DNA of 64,000 nt from Symbiodinium natans (GCA_905221605.1 CAJNDS010002734.1:374001-438000), one strand, 5' to 3'; positions 11,901 to 19,332 are shown, numbered from the stretch's first letter. Translations and numbers: made by a program. The notes: generated from the letters alone by a model not told the origin.

Positions 11901-14261
11901 CGGCTCGCGCCTGAGAGTAAAGCAAAACCCACCCCAAGAGCAAGCCCACGTGGACGCTCCCCACCGGGGGAGCCAAAGTTTGCTTTCGGTGCGACAGAAG
12001 ACCCTTCTGATGCGTCGAGGTCCTCTTGTCAGGGCTCGCTTGCCGTGCCTTTTACGTGCTACAGGGATGATGTAGGTGCAAGCAATGAGCATTGCTTGGG
12101 GGGAGACCACCTCACAGAAAAAATGAAAAAGCGCACCTCAAGCCAAAACCCAGCACAGAAAGTGTCGCTAAATCCAAGTGACAAAAGGGATAAGACCCTT
12201 GCCGGGACCCTTGTTGAAGCTTTGGACCTAAGTGAGCCAATTCATGGGCTAAAGGTCCCAAAGAAAATCCAGGTAAAAATGGACTTCGATAAGACAATGG
12301 GTTTTCCCGGTGAGGGCCCCCCGAAGAAATCAAGCACTGATCAGGGAGAAGGCTGGGGTGCATGCCCGCATTTCCAGAGGGGTTTTTGTAAGTTTGGGAA
12401 AGATTGCAGGTACGTGCACTCCTCTAAGGGGAAAACACCTGCCCGTACTCCCCAGGGCTCAGACACAGCTCCGAGCTCTTGCCCGCACTTTCGAAAGGGA
12501 TTCTGCAAGTACGGTGACCAATGCCGGTATGAGCATTCTCCTAAGGCACGATCCTCTTCAGCATCCGCCAAAGGAGCAGCTAGTGAATCACACGAAACAC
12601 GTGATCAGCAAAAAAGGGCTGCAATTCAGGCTGCTAAGGAGTTCGTAAGGGCGAGACGGGCCAAAGAAAAAAGTGCGATGGGTGGACATATGGGGAAGGC
12701 TTTGGGAACTTCACCAGCCGCCGCCAGGTCAAGGAGCCCACTCCGTAAACCTCCTCCACCACCCAAGAGCAACAGGGTTGAGAGTTCCGGCCAGAGATCC
12801 ACACCACCGCCACCTCCTAGAGCAAGGTCTAGATCGGTTGTAAGTGGCCCGGAGGGTAGTGGGATTCATAAGCCTAAGCTAAGCCATGGACCTCAACCTC
12901 CACCTACGCACGGAAAAGGACAGTCTACCGGAAGCGGTGGAATTGTCAAGCCAAAGTTTGAGGTCAAGATCAGTCAGTCCGTGCCGAAAGTACCGCCTCA
13001 GATTGTTCAGCCCAAGATCAATCTGGAGTTCGATTACAGCGCGGCACAACAGGGCATGAGCTTAAAGAGAGGGTCCGTAGACCTTCCGAGCGTGTTGCCA
13101 GATCAGCCGCTGAACATTTCCGGAAAATTGGTGAGGCAAAGACCTGGTCATCACCATAGTGAGGGTGAAACAACGGTATTGCCCTCGAAGAAATCTTTAG
13201 CCTCTATGCCTGTCAAAGTAGAGGATCCTTCTTCAACGAGCTCCCTGCCAGAAGCATCGTCATCACATGCTTCCAATCTCGGAGTTTCCTCTGATCCAGC
13301 CAATGAGCTTGAGGGAGCGGACGGAGGAAGCGGTGCTTCGGATAGACCGTGGATGTCCCACGACGAAATCCAAGACCTAGAAAGTGAAAGGCTAAAAAAG
13401 GAAGAGCAGCAGCAGGAGGAGGATTTGCGAGCTCCCGCTGAGGCAAGGTTGGTTCCTAAAGTGGTTGCCGCGGAGGGTATCAATAAGACAGAGGTTTTCG
13501 ATGCAGCACTCGGTGTAAAGTCAGAAAGCCGTCCAGAGCCCTTGAACTTCCACCGCCAACAAGAGCCAGCGTCAGCTGCTGCCAGGCTTGTGGTGAGTGC
13601 AACGACAGCCGAAACATCCGGACCAATCCAAAGGGAGGGTTATAGGGCAAGGCTAAAGCTGAGCGAAGACCCAGACGACGCAGCGTATAGGATAATCACT
13701 ATACAAGGGGAAACGGAGACACCAATAAGGGTCCACTGCACTCGACGCATTCTGGAATGCGTGCTGTTAGTTTGGAGGAGTGGTTTCCGGCTTGACAGAT
13801 TGATGAGACATTTGCCGAACCCTGATAACCGCCTTATATCCTTTCCTCCTGTGATGAAGGAACAGCTGAGCCATGTTGTTCCTGGGTCCGAGCTTGAAAT
13901 TGTGTTTGAGCCAGATCCAGAAGGCTGTCAAGCAGAGGTGGACCATTCTCTGCTAAAATGTCTTCTAGAAAGGTCACAGTACACAGAGCGGTCGTGCCAA
14001 CACTGTGATCCAACAAGACCAACGAAGCTTTTTCGTGAAACGCCGCCCAGTGGACGAGGTCTGGTTCTTACATCGGATCTTCGTCTTCGGAGCTTTGCGA
14101 CTGGGGTGCTGGGCAAAGACGTGTTACAAGAGCTCCACCTAGAGGGCTATCCCCTTCGAGGTCTTTGCCAGACCAAAGACCATTGGATGACAGTCCCGTT
14201 GGAGCTGAGAATTCAGCCAAGAGGATTCCTTTTGGTCTGGCCAGTGCCAATCCAGGACTGA
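2985..14261 (+). CDS. Giant multi-CCCH zinc-finger protein of the LTR element (3758 aa)
   Basis: Single uninterrupted frame starting at the ATG at 2985 in GCCATGG context, which lies in the last bases of the 5' LTR; a GTG 9 nt upstream is in frame but an unlikely start in a eukaryote. Six canonical C-x7-C-x5-C-x3-H fingers begin near residues 2249, 2305, 2351, 2396, 3127 and 3166, each with the CPH...G(F/Y)C core; a variant C-x7-C-x4-C-x3-H finger begins near 2455. The N-terminal 1800 residues are low-complexity with repeats: three CEPH/CKPH units (~505-585), three AQPS-PVGSFGL units (~880-950), three HKPVGFSP units (~1022-1110) and a long QVQAG series (~1462-1770). Three V-L-x-S-x-W motifs lie near 2762, 2902 and 2962, proline runs near 3254-3285 and an acidic EEQQQEED stretch near 3465. 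CCCH fingers usually bind RNA, so a Gag or nucleocapsid role is possible. No pol motif was found. Function unknown. Confidence 0.85.
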   Translation: MASIGYEPKLRSAAYGRRSNILEEWLASPTTDVETADQGRGTHHGAMDGLRAGCGSCCMCFSVDFEAEPGWSSSDNSKDVSSELVQWSISPSGGMPLPFTVDVLEERGVLLEAGRMQGRNVPTCVDSDSQENLTDQCGSNGMVKDRQPGASGGVAQRALEFSSTGYDCTSGLATQGRVLQYLMYGCDSADEMTGTWETHGLKSAAGRTDVESGFVESWVREEQVPRPLTDGSLRDQTHEGVGTCRPDPLMPLIEELEGVQTSRQEEFVGLSSLGRIPSTRKSDVCVDTDVGGRAANFKATLGDYKGSLGSSVPEEVPEAPRPGLPEHASCGMSHAYFPGPADNIWVSPQNPKRVTLALPNQQANGGFVLVVPGDDRNTLTSSAQGMSQGPTVDSGEDTPEWPVQSACKPPQLGLGSQGSDSVRDSHPGPSLQESHCETSGQSKSLSFGRDVTVEFNGCLETNDTNVALRHQDALSATGRAEWSGYSGRVDLIHASTKPETRIDGICEPHIPGEPCESFRGESSTLVSTEPDANVSGGCEPHIHAELRESSRGECSTLALSESEQGTGRNCKPHSPGELHESHCGESLTDVCRGLSGEAENYPPQGPREGKNPAEHAFDFVCGVQSGLSSDACARQEWTASHDKATNNLPKVARLVPVEIGDERSVRECTPPCTLPVTSTGGLEDGLKRVLQSLQEENFDFEIGSEASPGSVKQNRINSSGSYGLGPNSNPGQSVPESNVIPTKCQISSEAKRDDKGGFERSLPQQAPQPCKEVSRDSSGVRELKRSVRFDVDVHKAENAISIQSVVEKEGSKPVLVAAGQCVTSKTSFPPLPIRSPTPVTLIGDLSKVTPSWVKAAQTTEESVHPNTGDPVSLCKPREGAISPKNAQPSYSNPVGSFGLSPALVIGPKSAQPSHPNPVGSFGLGPASEISPKSAQPSHLNLSGPFGLDAHTLPVPNAASSPAMTGSVLRSQVPLPGGIRRSTEREPELDIGSEHLCAQAHGPALQLGEWKPDQGHHVNSSQHHKPVGFSPDSPLVQGPALDQRPQQAVPRCDPNSTQNHKPVGFSPDLPLVQGPVLDQRPERAVPRCDPNSTQNGKLLGFSPNSPLVQGLVCKGRSERDVYRGDSNADLGHGPNLPGKQSSATSAGANVTQFGTHTSRTEYYQICSDEESEDSDQQQSGYEFLGGPIEVGCVHLSLFPRPLRLPLFPSQGVPLKPLPRGGLGGLLAPQAMPIGMSLSSCLLTLTSGPAPPRLLSAPSRPNMNVFLPIAFRSGYQVCNVSGQVGARWGESLYPEQNKNQKTAVSGEKEQSPDTNLKDALVVVPGVQEGQARLGQGNVGLGAKGSQRLTDPEVASEIPSPQPKEQVQDETPTSFVGLKPAWCSGVSCGASAPMAAVKTDGQGSGAQAGKEGMNQSMCLPPGNQDNEIQGGQVKDIRPEARSEARDRCVQSRMHVHSAVCVRKGAYKIRAGAVCFRPGQKGAVCQATGIHPEAQGSGVQSRMHVQRAVGATTGATCQLGAYEVQAGPLCSRPEQTGAATLPGTHKVQTGSLRSVLDQVGTAPHLCANESQAGSLSPLPNQAGLAPCPQTGFLDAVSSQPCGLTQTQVGADKVQVSSLSTVPGQLGARQVQAGPSCSAPDPKGATCQSGAHQVQAGPSCSAPDPKGATCQSGANQVKAGSSCSAPDPKGATCQIGAHQVQAGPSSFVPDPAGATGQSTDRQVQKGPFCARTNKSGATACTGANKVQAGSLRSLPGQTGVAGSKGTNKIQAGSVHPMPVPLWTVSETGGVMRVDPLKDNVGAPRSNLNALLGCGKICQSVVSMLGGGQPWVQDCALASIVTLFRISKGVQECKKINCTRPPRRSGNTAEWLSQGVNMLVAEMGSKEPDSTLGSTNTAAKPELVEPETVLSPAALGLHSHESGQVPVSFTPPQEQPALIPHDHPLKLAIMITAASTLENVCVLRLRLVQTGLPEYIWQKYSGGHFKIQHNQFHEQAEVGVGNWVLSQAAAQLQPRIVSVYQDTEQLGAFIEAVIVDLRDGGKYPEPGKEVIRENLFKMLKHIHRMNTIAGQVRSLYGCFDWKLSGEEYDYTLSSLLPPRSFFEAPESNKPEDNDRWLLLEDGVPFVQAQPVPTDQLQPVMQEPSEQAVSPAQVASPPGEAPGVFVTSDELPHEKARERPFNDLRLRAWSCLFNSKSFEQAVEQQALLSCCTYFGSVHSMQQPPTFVPDPSRGPGSAPEASSTEEQNIVRAGWGSCPHYRKGYCRYGNACRYEHVPRTESKPFTPVQDQEARRHHDSQLKTHGVVPTSWGVCPHLKRGFCRYGKDCRYEHDIETSDGHKPVDDSVEDKGVATNSWGVCPHFQKGFCKYSDQCRYQHVPVERGNEHVSSCERSEKVGIKKVQVCPHYARGYCKRGSQCGFIHEAQPSSEEPAVQTACTKRSLHKPLSLATRQRLYDVGLLDVCFESVLGTCSHSVCKYSHRTLKSWEIRFLKNLLDEPADVLSPSGQQGTKPNPSVWQNIKPQADDLATIIQQQAEEVVPLKSRLEASRPTPCFRRGRKLQVLGSTILRRKLGDYGTSRAALPGEPASCRSLDGQPCVYARSSNGSVLSKNATWYKARRLPCRSGLPVMSSGSRFPTSSYVANPPGTKVKVAVPTTAALAGGSQTQWPKIHQSVFQRLQWADVADTSDEELDAPGDQNSISVQPLNTGDDKKVVDRTTRRKLKRLKNEAFWKLRRSKPLPVEDRVGVPRLRDNTLTSRNVLVDPRPAQVPRYVLDSLWSKLAKQDVLPTALCTGQCDDVPMDNLNVAACQAAQSHQSLSSLPDNCLTGCLSPGEPDFALGELIPDCPEDCPGQERQSLQIVPKLVSACDGCPQAGEQDPVRCGFPDRAGEDRTFLRDNPNPLLCSSLQAPRFVLNSLWCKLAPASKSVSTPSDCKPSCTQAGEQDRARSAHADRSADPLSSQQVYAAVSESRVVLNSVWSRLAPESKAKPTPRASPRGRSPPGEPKFAFGATEDPSDASRSSCQGSLAVPFTCYRDDVGASNEHCLGGDHLTEKMKKRTSSQNPAQKVSLNPSDKRDKTLAGTLVEALDLSEPIHGLKVPKKIQVKMDFDKTMGFPGEGPPKKSSTDQGEGWGACPHFQRGFCKFGKDCRYVHSSKGKTPARTPQGSDTAPSSCPHFRKGFCKYGDQCRYEHSPKARSSSASAKGAASESHETRDQQKRAAIQAAKEFVRARRAKEKSAMGGHMGKALGTSPAAARSRSPLRKPPPPPKSNRVESSGQRSTPPPPPRARSRSVVSGPEGSGIHKPKLSHGPQPPPTHGKGQSTGSGGIVKPKFEVKISQSVPKVPPQIVQPKINLEFDYSAAQQGMSLKRGSVDLPSVLPDQPLNISGKLVRQRPGHHHSEGETTVLPSKKSLASMPVKVEDPSSTSSLPEASSSHASNLGVSSDPANELEGADGGSGASDRPWMSHDEIQDLESERLKKEEQQQEEDLRAPAEARLVPKVVAAEGINKTEVFDAALGVKSESRPEPLNFHRQQEPASAAARLVVSATTAETSGPIQREGYRARLKLSEDPDDAAYRIITIQGETETPIRVHCTRRILECVLLVWRSGFRLDRLMRHLPNPDNRLISFPPVMKEQLSHVVPGSELEIVFEPDPEGCQAEVDHSLLKCLLERSQYTERSCQHCDPTRPTKLFRETPPSGRGLVLTSDLRLRSFATGVLGKDVLQELHLEGYPLRGLCQTKDHWMTVPLELRIQPRGFLLVWPVPIQD
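2997..3011 (+). other. Primer-binding site matching a methionine tRNA anticodon arm
   Basis: The bases right after the 5' LTR, GGTTATGAGCCCAAG, are the reverse complement of CTTGGGCTCATAACC, i.e. an anticodon arm with CAT anticodon flanked as in eukaryotic initiator tRNA-Met. Drosophila copia and yeast Ty5 prime from a cleaved tRNA-iMet at this same region. There is no TGG-type site complementary to a tRNA 3' end. Half-tRNA priming therefore fits and argues for Copia affinity. The site also lies inside the coding frame. Confidence 0.75.
7360..8290 (+). repeat. In-frame degenerate tandem repeats within the giant ORF
   Basis: About a dozen units of 60-75 bp encode variants of G-A-x-Q-V-Q-A-G-x-S. 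The three best-conserved units, around 7848-8070, are near-identical at the DNA level (GCGCCTGACCCAAAAGGTGC recurs) and look recently duplicated. The block keeps the frame open, consistent with unit-wise duplication under coding constraint. Confidence 0.85.
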
Positions 14262-14974
14262 CGCAAGCCCTTCCCCTGTAAGCCTGCTAGGCATAAAGGG
14301 ATAAGTCCTCAAGTCCATCAGGACCGTTTGAATCCTTGCAGTCTAATTTTATGCATGGAGGATACCACCAGGCATTCCAACTGCCATACCGGTGGTAAAA
14401 CGGAGGATACCACCAGGCATTCCAACTGCCATACCGGTGGTAAAACGGAGGGCTCCACAAGGCATTCTGACTGCCATACCTGTGGAGAAGTTGAACATGT
14501 TGTCGGGTATTCTGACTACCCGTATCAACATCACACGTTTTTTCCTTTTGTGTCTCCCTATAAGCCCAAGGGCATAAAGGGACGGATGGATGAAATCTCT
14601 CTGTTGTTTGCAGAGTCATCCATGTCACTTTTCGCGTATCCACTTTCGACTTACTGGTTGCTCCTATGAGGGAGATACGCAGGCCACCCCAGGCTGTCGA
14701 ACTCAAAGGCAAGCAGAAGTCCCAAGGCCATGTGTAAAGTTGTTGGATCTGTACCTCAGAAATGGCCTGAGGCTCGTCTGTACGGCAGATCCTAAAGATG
14801 TTTTGACATCGCACCACCGGTGCTGAATAACGGAAGCCACTTCAACCTTAAGACCCTAACCAAGGAAGAGGGCAGTCAAGACATCATATCCGTGATGCAG
14901 GGATAATCAGGGTGACTCGGTCAACCTGTTACCAGTGCTGTGCCGATTGCTTGTGTTTCGGGTGTCGAGACCCC
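14262..14974 (+). other. Noncoding 3' interior of the LTR element
   Basis: About 710 bp between the stop codon and the polypurine tract. It holds the hairpin row but no long frame on the element's strand. A - strand frame across 14287-14817 merely reads through the hairpin repeats and is not believed. Confidence 0.6.
14358..14530 (+). repeat. Four hairpins with conserved loop downstream of the giant ORF
   Basis: Three 46-bp tandem units start near 14358, 14404 and 14450, and a fourth divergent hairpin lies near 14492-14528. Outer stems are TACCACC/GGTGGTA in units 1 and 2 but CTCCACA/TGTGGAG in unit 3, so both sides changed together. Inner stems are GGCA/TGCC three times and GGGTA/TACCC in the fourth, always around a TTC(C/T)(A/G)AC loop. 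This covariation supports a folded RNA element in the 3' untranslated part of the element, perhaps for packaging, dimerisation or export. Role inferred. Confidence 0.7.
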
Positions 14975-14975
14975 C

Positions 14976-14986
14976 GAAAGGGGGAG
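14976..14986 (+). other. Polypurine tract
   Basis: GAAAGGGGGAG directly abuts the TG that starts the 3' LTR, the normal position of the plus-strand primer in LTR retrotransposons. Confidence 0.85.
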
Positions 14987-15230
14987 TGTGAATCGGCTTG
15001 ACAATGTGTATGCCCGCCGCAGCACCTCTTCCAGGGAGCTTCCACATTTTGGTTTAGGCCCAACCCCGATAAGTAAGCTTCACTTAAGGTGGGCCCTTGT
15101 ATGTACATGTACAGAAATTTCAAAATGAGTCCGTAGTTTGTAGCCTTTTCTTCTTTGGTTTGTCGTTGACCCTCTTGTGTAGAGGCTTCGCTGATGGAAA
15201 AGAGGTCCGGTGAGAGCCATGGCTTCCATA
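14987..15230 (+). repeat. 3' LTR
   Basis: Second 244-bp copy of the terminal repeat, with one visible difference from the 5' copy. It is followed at once by CCCTA (15231-15235) and more CCCTAAA repeats. Confidence 0.95.
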
Positions 15231-15235
15231 CCCTA

Positions 15236-16250
15236 AACCCTAAACCCTCATTCTCAACTCGAGGCCTTGCTGCATCGCTCCATGCGCAGTGCACGGGTGG
15301 CGAAGTCCTCCGCAGCCTCCCAGTCCTGCAGAAGGCAAGTTTGGGGTTTAGGGTTTAGGGTTTTTTTTTGCCACCCGACTAGCCACAGGTTTAGGGTTTA
15401 GGGTTTAGGGTTTAGGGCCACCCGTTTAGCGTTTGGGGTTTAGCGTTTAGGTTGGGATGTTCCCGCTTCTACTAACAGTCCTTCATCGGGACATCCCAAG
15501 GCTTAGGGTGTACTCGGCGCTCTCTCTGATATCTGGGCAACTGAGGGTTTAGGGTTTGCTGTAAATGTATATAAACATATACATATATATATATATGTAT
15601 ATACCATGTATACATACATGCATACGTACGTACGTACAGACATGCATACATACAAAATAACAGTTAAAGTAAGTCATATTATACCTTACAAATCCGCGCT
15701 GATAAAGACAGATGTTCAAAGCTATCTGGCTATCACAGCATGGCCTCCAGTCGAAGACATGCGAGGGACGCATTGAGGTGCAAAGAAGTGCCTCGGGAAT
15801 GCGCAACCTTCCGAGTTCTTAGCAGGGAGCTGGGGAAATATGCGTCCGTACCTCAATAACCCGGGGACTGTGCAAGCTCATTCCCCATTCAATACCAGGG
15901 ACTCGTCAGCAACTGCGTGACAAGCTGCATGACAGGTGCTGCCCCAAAGTCTGTCAGGCTTCACAATTTGTTTTGGTGGGAGGTGTAAAGAGGGGCCCTA
16001 CTAACTCAGTACCATATCGGAAAAATGGCTGGTCTGCCCCGGTGTTGTTTGGAGGCAAGGCACAAATATCAGCCCAATACTGCAACTTCCCGAGGCCAGC
16101 TAGTGCCCGCGATTGCTGCATGCAGCTCGACTTGCACTAACTATGCCTAAGCTTGACCCGCGTCCACCCTCTCAACAGGCTCATCATCCCAAGCTGAAAA
16201 AAAGTGCGTACGATTATAATAGAATGCATAATGCTATGTGTGTATATATG

Positions 16251-16285
<35 letters not shown>

Positions 16286-17718
16286 TATATACGTATAATA
16301 TACATGCTCTCATAAGTAAATAAGTCCAGATAAATAGACATATATATATATGTGTGTGTGTACATTCTACATACACAATCAATGTCAACATGCCTCACAT
16401 TGTACCATCATAGTTGTCTGTTGCAGATCAGGTGCCAAGGCGGGCCGCGGCGCTTCCCGCAGGAATCTGCGCGTTGTGGCTTTTCGGGGTAACGGACAGT
16501 GGATTTCAGTTTAGGGTTTAGGGTTTAGGGTTTAGGGTTTAGGGCTTTGTTTCCCTCCTGCACAGCTGGGGCGAGTCCGCATCGCAGGGAGTTTTAGGGT
16601 TTAGTGCTTTGGGTTTAGGGACAGTGAGAGGTTTAGGGTTTAGGGTTTAGGGTTTAGGGTTTAGGGTTCAGGGTTCAGGGTTTAGGGTTCTTAAACGGCA
16701 TGTTGGGCTTTGGCCCGCAAGCGGATCGATCAAAGAGGGGTTTTTGGGTGGCAAAAGAGATGGTTTAGAGTTTCTCAAGTGTTTTGGGGACCCCAAATCC
16801 TTTTTTTGAAGCCCTAAACCCAAAAACCCTGAAAACGGATTCCGGGCTTAAGCTGCGATGCCGAGCTGGGCTGTGGGGTGGCTTTTCTGCGCTGCGCTTG
16901 CGGTGTCCAGCTTGAAATTTGCTGGGTCATCGTCCCGAAGGCTTCGACTACGAGAAAGAATGGGGCACTGGGCATGGGAGTAACATGGAGCAACATGGGG
17001 GCGAGGTGCCACCTCCACAGCGTGGTTTTCGGGCCATAATGGGGTTTCGGGTTCTCAAAGTTCGACATGCTTGGCTTGGGCTCCCAGTCGGGGGGCACCA
17101 GAGTGAAACGAAAAACTGTGCCTGCTAGCAAGAACGCTCCCAGCAGCGACGGCTACGGCGCGGCGCATAATTGCACGCAGCTATGATTTGTCGGATCCTC
17201 AAGAACGACACACACAATATTCACACTTAGAAGTTTCGAATGAACATGAAGGAACTTTTCGATAGACTCCCACGAGCCAGTAACAGCCATACAGAATCGA
17301 AACTACCTTGGGAACACCAGCCTTGAAAGAGCGCGCGCGCGCGCGCCCGCGCGACAGTGCTGCTAGGAAGCTTTCTTGCTGCGCAGACCGCGCTGGACAC
17401 GAAGTTGCATACAACTGCGTGACACAAGTCAATTCCCAACTCTTGCTGTCCCATCTCGCCACCCAAGTTCGTATGAACTTCCATTACATGCGCAAGACAG
17501 GGTGCTGATCAACGAGCGCATCTGTGATAGAGGAGCAAGCACAACCCTAAACCCTAAACCCTAAACCCTAAACCCTGAACCCTGAACCCTGAACCCGGCG
17601 GGAGTAGCGTTGATGATGCAGCTTCTTGCTGCAAAAACGCTGCAAGGGACAGCTCCTGACAGCTTGACCGCTGGGGGAACCTGCGCCTTCCAAGTCTGCA
17701 AATGGCAGTTTTATTGAA
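15236..17718. other. Noncoding stretch: telomere-type tracts and AT microsatellites
   Basis: TTTAGGG tracts at about 15343-15363, 15389-15418, 16510-16544 and 16631-16690, a CCCTAAA tract at 17543-17596, a truncated family-B element at 15453-15501, and TA-rich microsatellites at 15570-15660 and 16240-16370. Short frames exist but none shows coding character I would defend. Confidence 0.5.
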
Positions 17719-17976
17719 GTTTTGTTTTTGTTGGTTCAAGGGTGTAGGGTTAAAGGTTATGGGGTTATAGCTATAGGGTTTCGGTTTTAGGGCAGGTTAT
17801 TAAAGTTTTGTTTTTTTTGGTTCAAGGGTGTAGGGTTAAAGGATATAGGGTTATAGCTATAGGGTTTCGGTTTTAGGGCAGGTTATTAAAGTTTTGTTTT
17901 TTTGGTTCAAGGGTGTAGGGTTAAAGGTTATAGGGTTATAGCTATAGGGTTTCGGGTTTCGGGTTTAGGGTTTAGG
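17719..17976 (+). repeat. 86-bp tandem repeat, three units
   Basis: Units begin near 17719, 17805 and 17891, each starting GTTTTGTTTTT and containing TTCAAGGGTGTAGGGTTAAA and a GTTATAGCTATAGGG core. The array merges into a TTTAGGG tract ending near 17991, so the unit probably grew from degenerate telomere-type sequence. Confidence 0.85.
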
Positions 17977-18417
17977 GTTTAGGGTTTAGGGGAAGACCAC
18001 AGAACACAGAAGAGCTTTCAATGCCTTCTCACCTGCCACAGGCCCTTGAAACTGACAATTTCTTGAGCTTGGGGAGCTCACTTCCTGCTGGCTTGCCACG
18101 GATACCTTCTCGAGCCTTGTTAGTTGCCTAATGAAGACCGAAGCAAGCCTGGCATGGAGAAGGAGCTCCGACGCCAAGCTCTGCATCAAGCTCGTGCTCA
18201 CACTCTCGATCGCTCTAGAACCATGTCGGCGCAGGGCGGGCATTGCATTGCAGCATGCCGGCGATCTGCTCTGACGAGTCCAGCTTTGACTGCTCGCTAG
18301 CAGGGTTTTAGGGAGAGGTCGGCTCAAGGCTCGTCTCCAGCGCACTGCGCACTGCGCCCTGCGCCAGCACGTGGCACCTACGTCACCTACTGCCACCTAC
18401 CCTACTGTACACTGCAG

Positions 18418-19332
18418 ATTTCGAATTCTGGATTGTGCAAAAAGTCGACCCCCATCAGGGCAACCAGACGACCTGGCTCCAGAGAAAGAGACTATCAGCT
18501 GAGGAGGGATGCGATGAGAGACTACTAATTGCTCAAGAACCCCCAACAACTAAAAAGATGTTATTCCTGACTACGGGTAATCTAGGGATTATTATGTCTC
18601 ATTCTTTTGGGGTTCTTAAGCTGATACTAGGTTACTAGGAGAGCTCCTGTCTGGGGTTGGAACCATTAGGCCTGTAGTATGGTCCCCTACTTCCCTTGTT
18701 TATAGGGATCCCCGAAGTATGGGCCCTTAGTATTAGTATCGTGTATATAAGGCTACATAATAAGGGACCCATCTGATAAGGGCCCATGCCGCGGATCCCC
18801 GATCCTCACGACTACCGGCCTCTGCTACCAGCAAAGGGCCGAAGGGCTCGTTGTTGGCATCTGCGAGCACCCAAACCTTAAGAGCTGGGAAGAATGAGGG
18901 CACCATGGGTCTCAAAGTTGGGGGATTTCCGAACATGGGGGGTACCCCTTACTTACCGCAACTGCACTGCGTAATCCTGTACAAAGGAACCCCCAAAAAG
19001 GGTACCCCTTTTCCCGGACACCCCCCACAAATAGTCTTGCTGACAGGTTGTCCCGACCTTGGGCTGGCTACATTGGGATGTTCCCCCCTTATATTCACAG
19101 TCCTGACTAGGGATTTTGAAACCCCCATTTATAATCCCTATTAAGTCCTGAATAGGCATAAAAATCGCGTGTTCGCGAGTCCCCATTCAGGACTGTTAGT
19201 ATAAGGACTGTGAGTACAAGAATCGTAATAGGGGAGTGTAGAATCCCTATTAAGGACTTTTCGTATAAGGGTGAAGATCCCAATCTCTACACAAGGAGCA
19301 CCCTTAGGCTGATACAAACGCCTCCAACCTGA
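18418..19332 (+). CDS. Unidentified gene split by four different introners (C-terminal 103 aa)
   Basis: Exons 18418-18517, 18639-18669, 18781-18916, 19047-19066 and 19308-19332 sum to 312 nt, i.e. 104 codons ending in TGA with no internal stop. The protein is basic and Ser/Ala-rich, with segments such as R-R-P-G-S-R-E-R-D-Y-Q-L-R-R and G-T-M-G-L-K-V-V-P-T-L-G-W; I recognise no family. Introns are elements C2 (GA-AG), E1 (GC-AG), F1 (GT-AG) and B3 (GC-AG). The first three joins are well supported by phase and, for C2 and F1, by exact 4-bp duplications; the last is weaker. The first exon follows an AG at 18416-18417, so the true start lies upstream and was not found. Confidence 0.68.
18518..18638 (+). 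mobile_element. Introner C2, a GA-AG intron with GAGA duplication
   Basis: Element 18522-18638 starts CTACTAATTGCTCAAGAACC and ends TTCTTAAGCTGATACTAGG plus TTACTAG. GAGA at 18518-18521 recurs at 18639-18642. Excising 18518-18638 restores GCGATGA-GAGAGCTC in frame. Confidence 0.75.
18670..18780 (+). mobile_element. Introner E1, a GC-AG intron
   Basis: Between ATTAG and GGCCCATG lies a 111-nt segment with short inverted motifs (GGTCCCCTACTT, AATAAGGGACCC, ATAAGGGCCC) like other family-E copies. GCC/GGCC occurs at both edges. Splicing AG|GC to AAG|G keeps the frame; the exact target duplication is ambiguous (3-4 nt). Confidence 0.6.
18917..19046 (+). mobile_element. Introner F1, a GT-AG intron with GTTG duplication
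   Basis: GTTG at 18917-18920 recurs at 19047-19050. The intron starts GTTGGGGGATTTCCGAAC and ends TTGCTGACAG. The interior pairs GGGGTACCCC with GGGTACCCC. Related elements occur near 23437, 47939 and 56846. Confidence 0.75.
19067..19307 (+). mobile_element. Introner B3 (family B, composite)
   Basis: Left end TTGGGATGTTCCCCCC at 19073, internal palindrome CAGTCCTGA/TCAGGACTG, right end GATCCCAA near 19284. As an intron, GC at 19067 to AG at 19307 restores the frame and reaches a TGA. The ~20 nt between the element's right end and the acceptor makes this join less certain. Confidence 0.5.

Larger units (their letters stand above)
2753..15230 (+). mobile_element. Intact LTR retrotransposon lacking recognisable pol, with one giant ORF
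   Basis: A 12.48-kb element bounded by two 244-bp direct repeats that I find identical except for one C/T difference near their start (gacaaCgtg versus gacaaTgtg), so the insertion is young. The pentamer CCCTA flanks both ends (2748-2752 and 15231-15235), a perfect 5-bp target duplication within a CCCTAAA array. A tRNA-like primer site follows the 5' LTR directly and a purine tract precedes the 3' LTR directly. Termini are TG...TA rather than TG...CA; such ends are known in a minority of plant Copia elements. The interior holds one 3758-codon frame and no visible protease, integrase, reverse transcriptase or RNase H. It therefore looks non-autonomous and mobilised in trans, probably by a Copia-type relative, although the frame is intact. 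The structure is secure; the lineage is inference. Confidence 0.93.

Noticed and set aside
2985-14261. Hidden reverse transcriptase or integrase in the giant frame
   Set aside because: I looked for Y-x-D-D, a D-S/T-G protease in suitable context, HHCC plus DDE spacing and RNase H motifs and found none. A profile search could still reveal divergent ones.
14287-14817. 176-codon - strand frame
   Set aside because: It is the antisense reading of the hairpin repeats (repeated Y-H-R-Y-G-S-W-N-A), so its openness comes from repetition.
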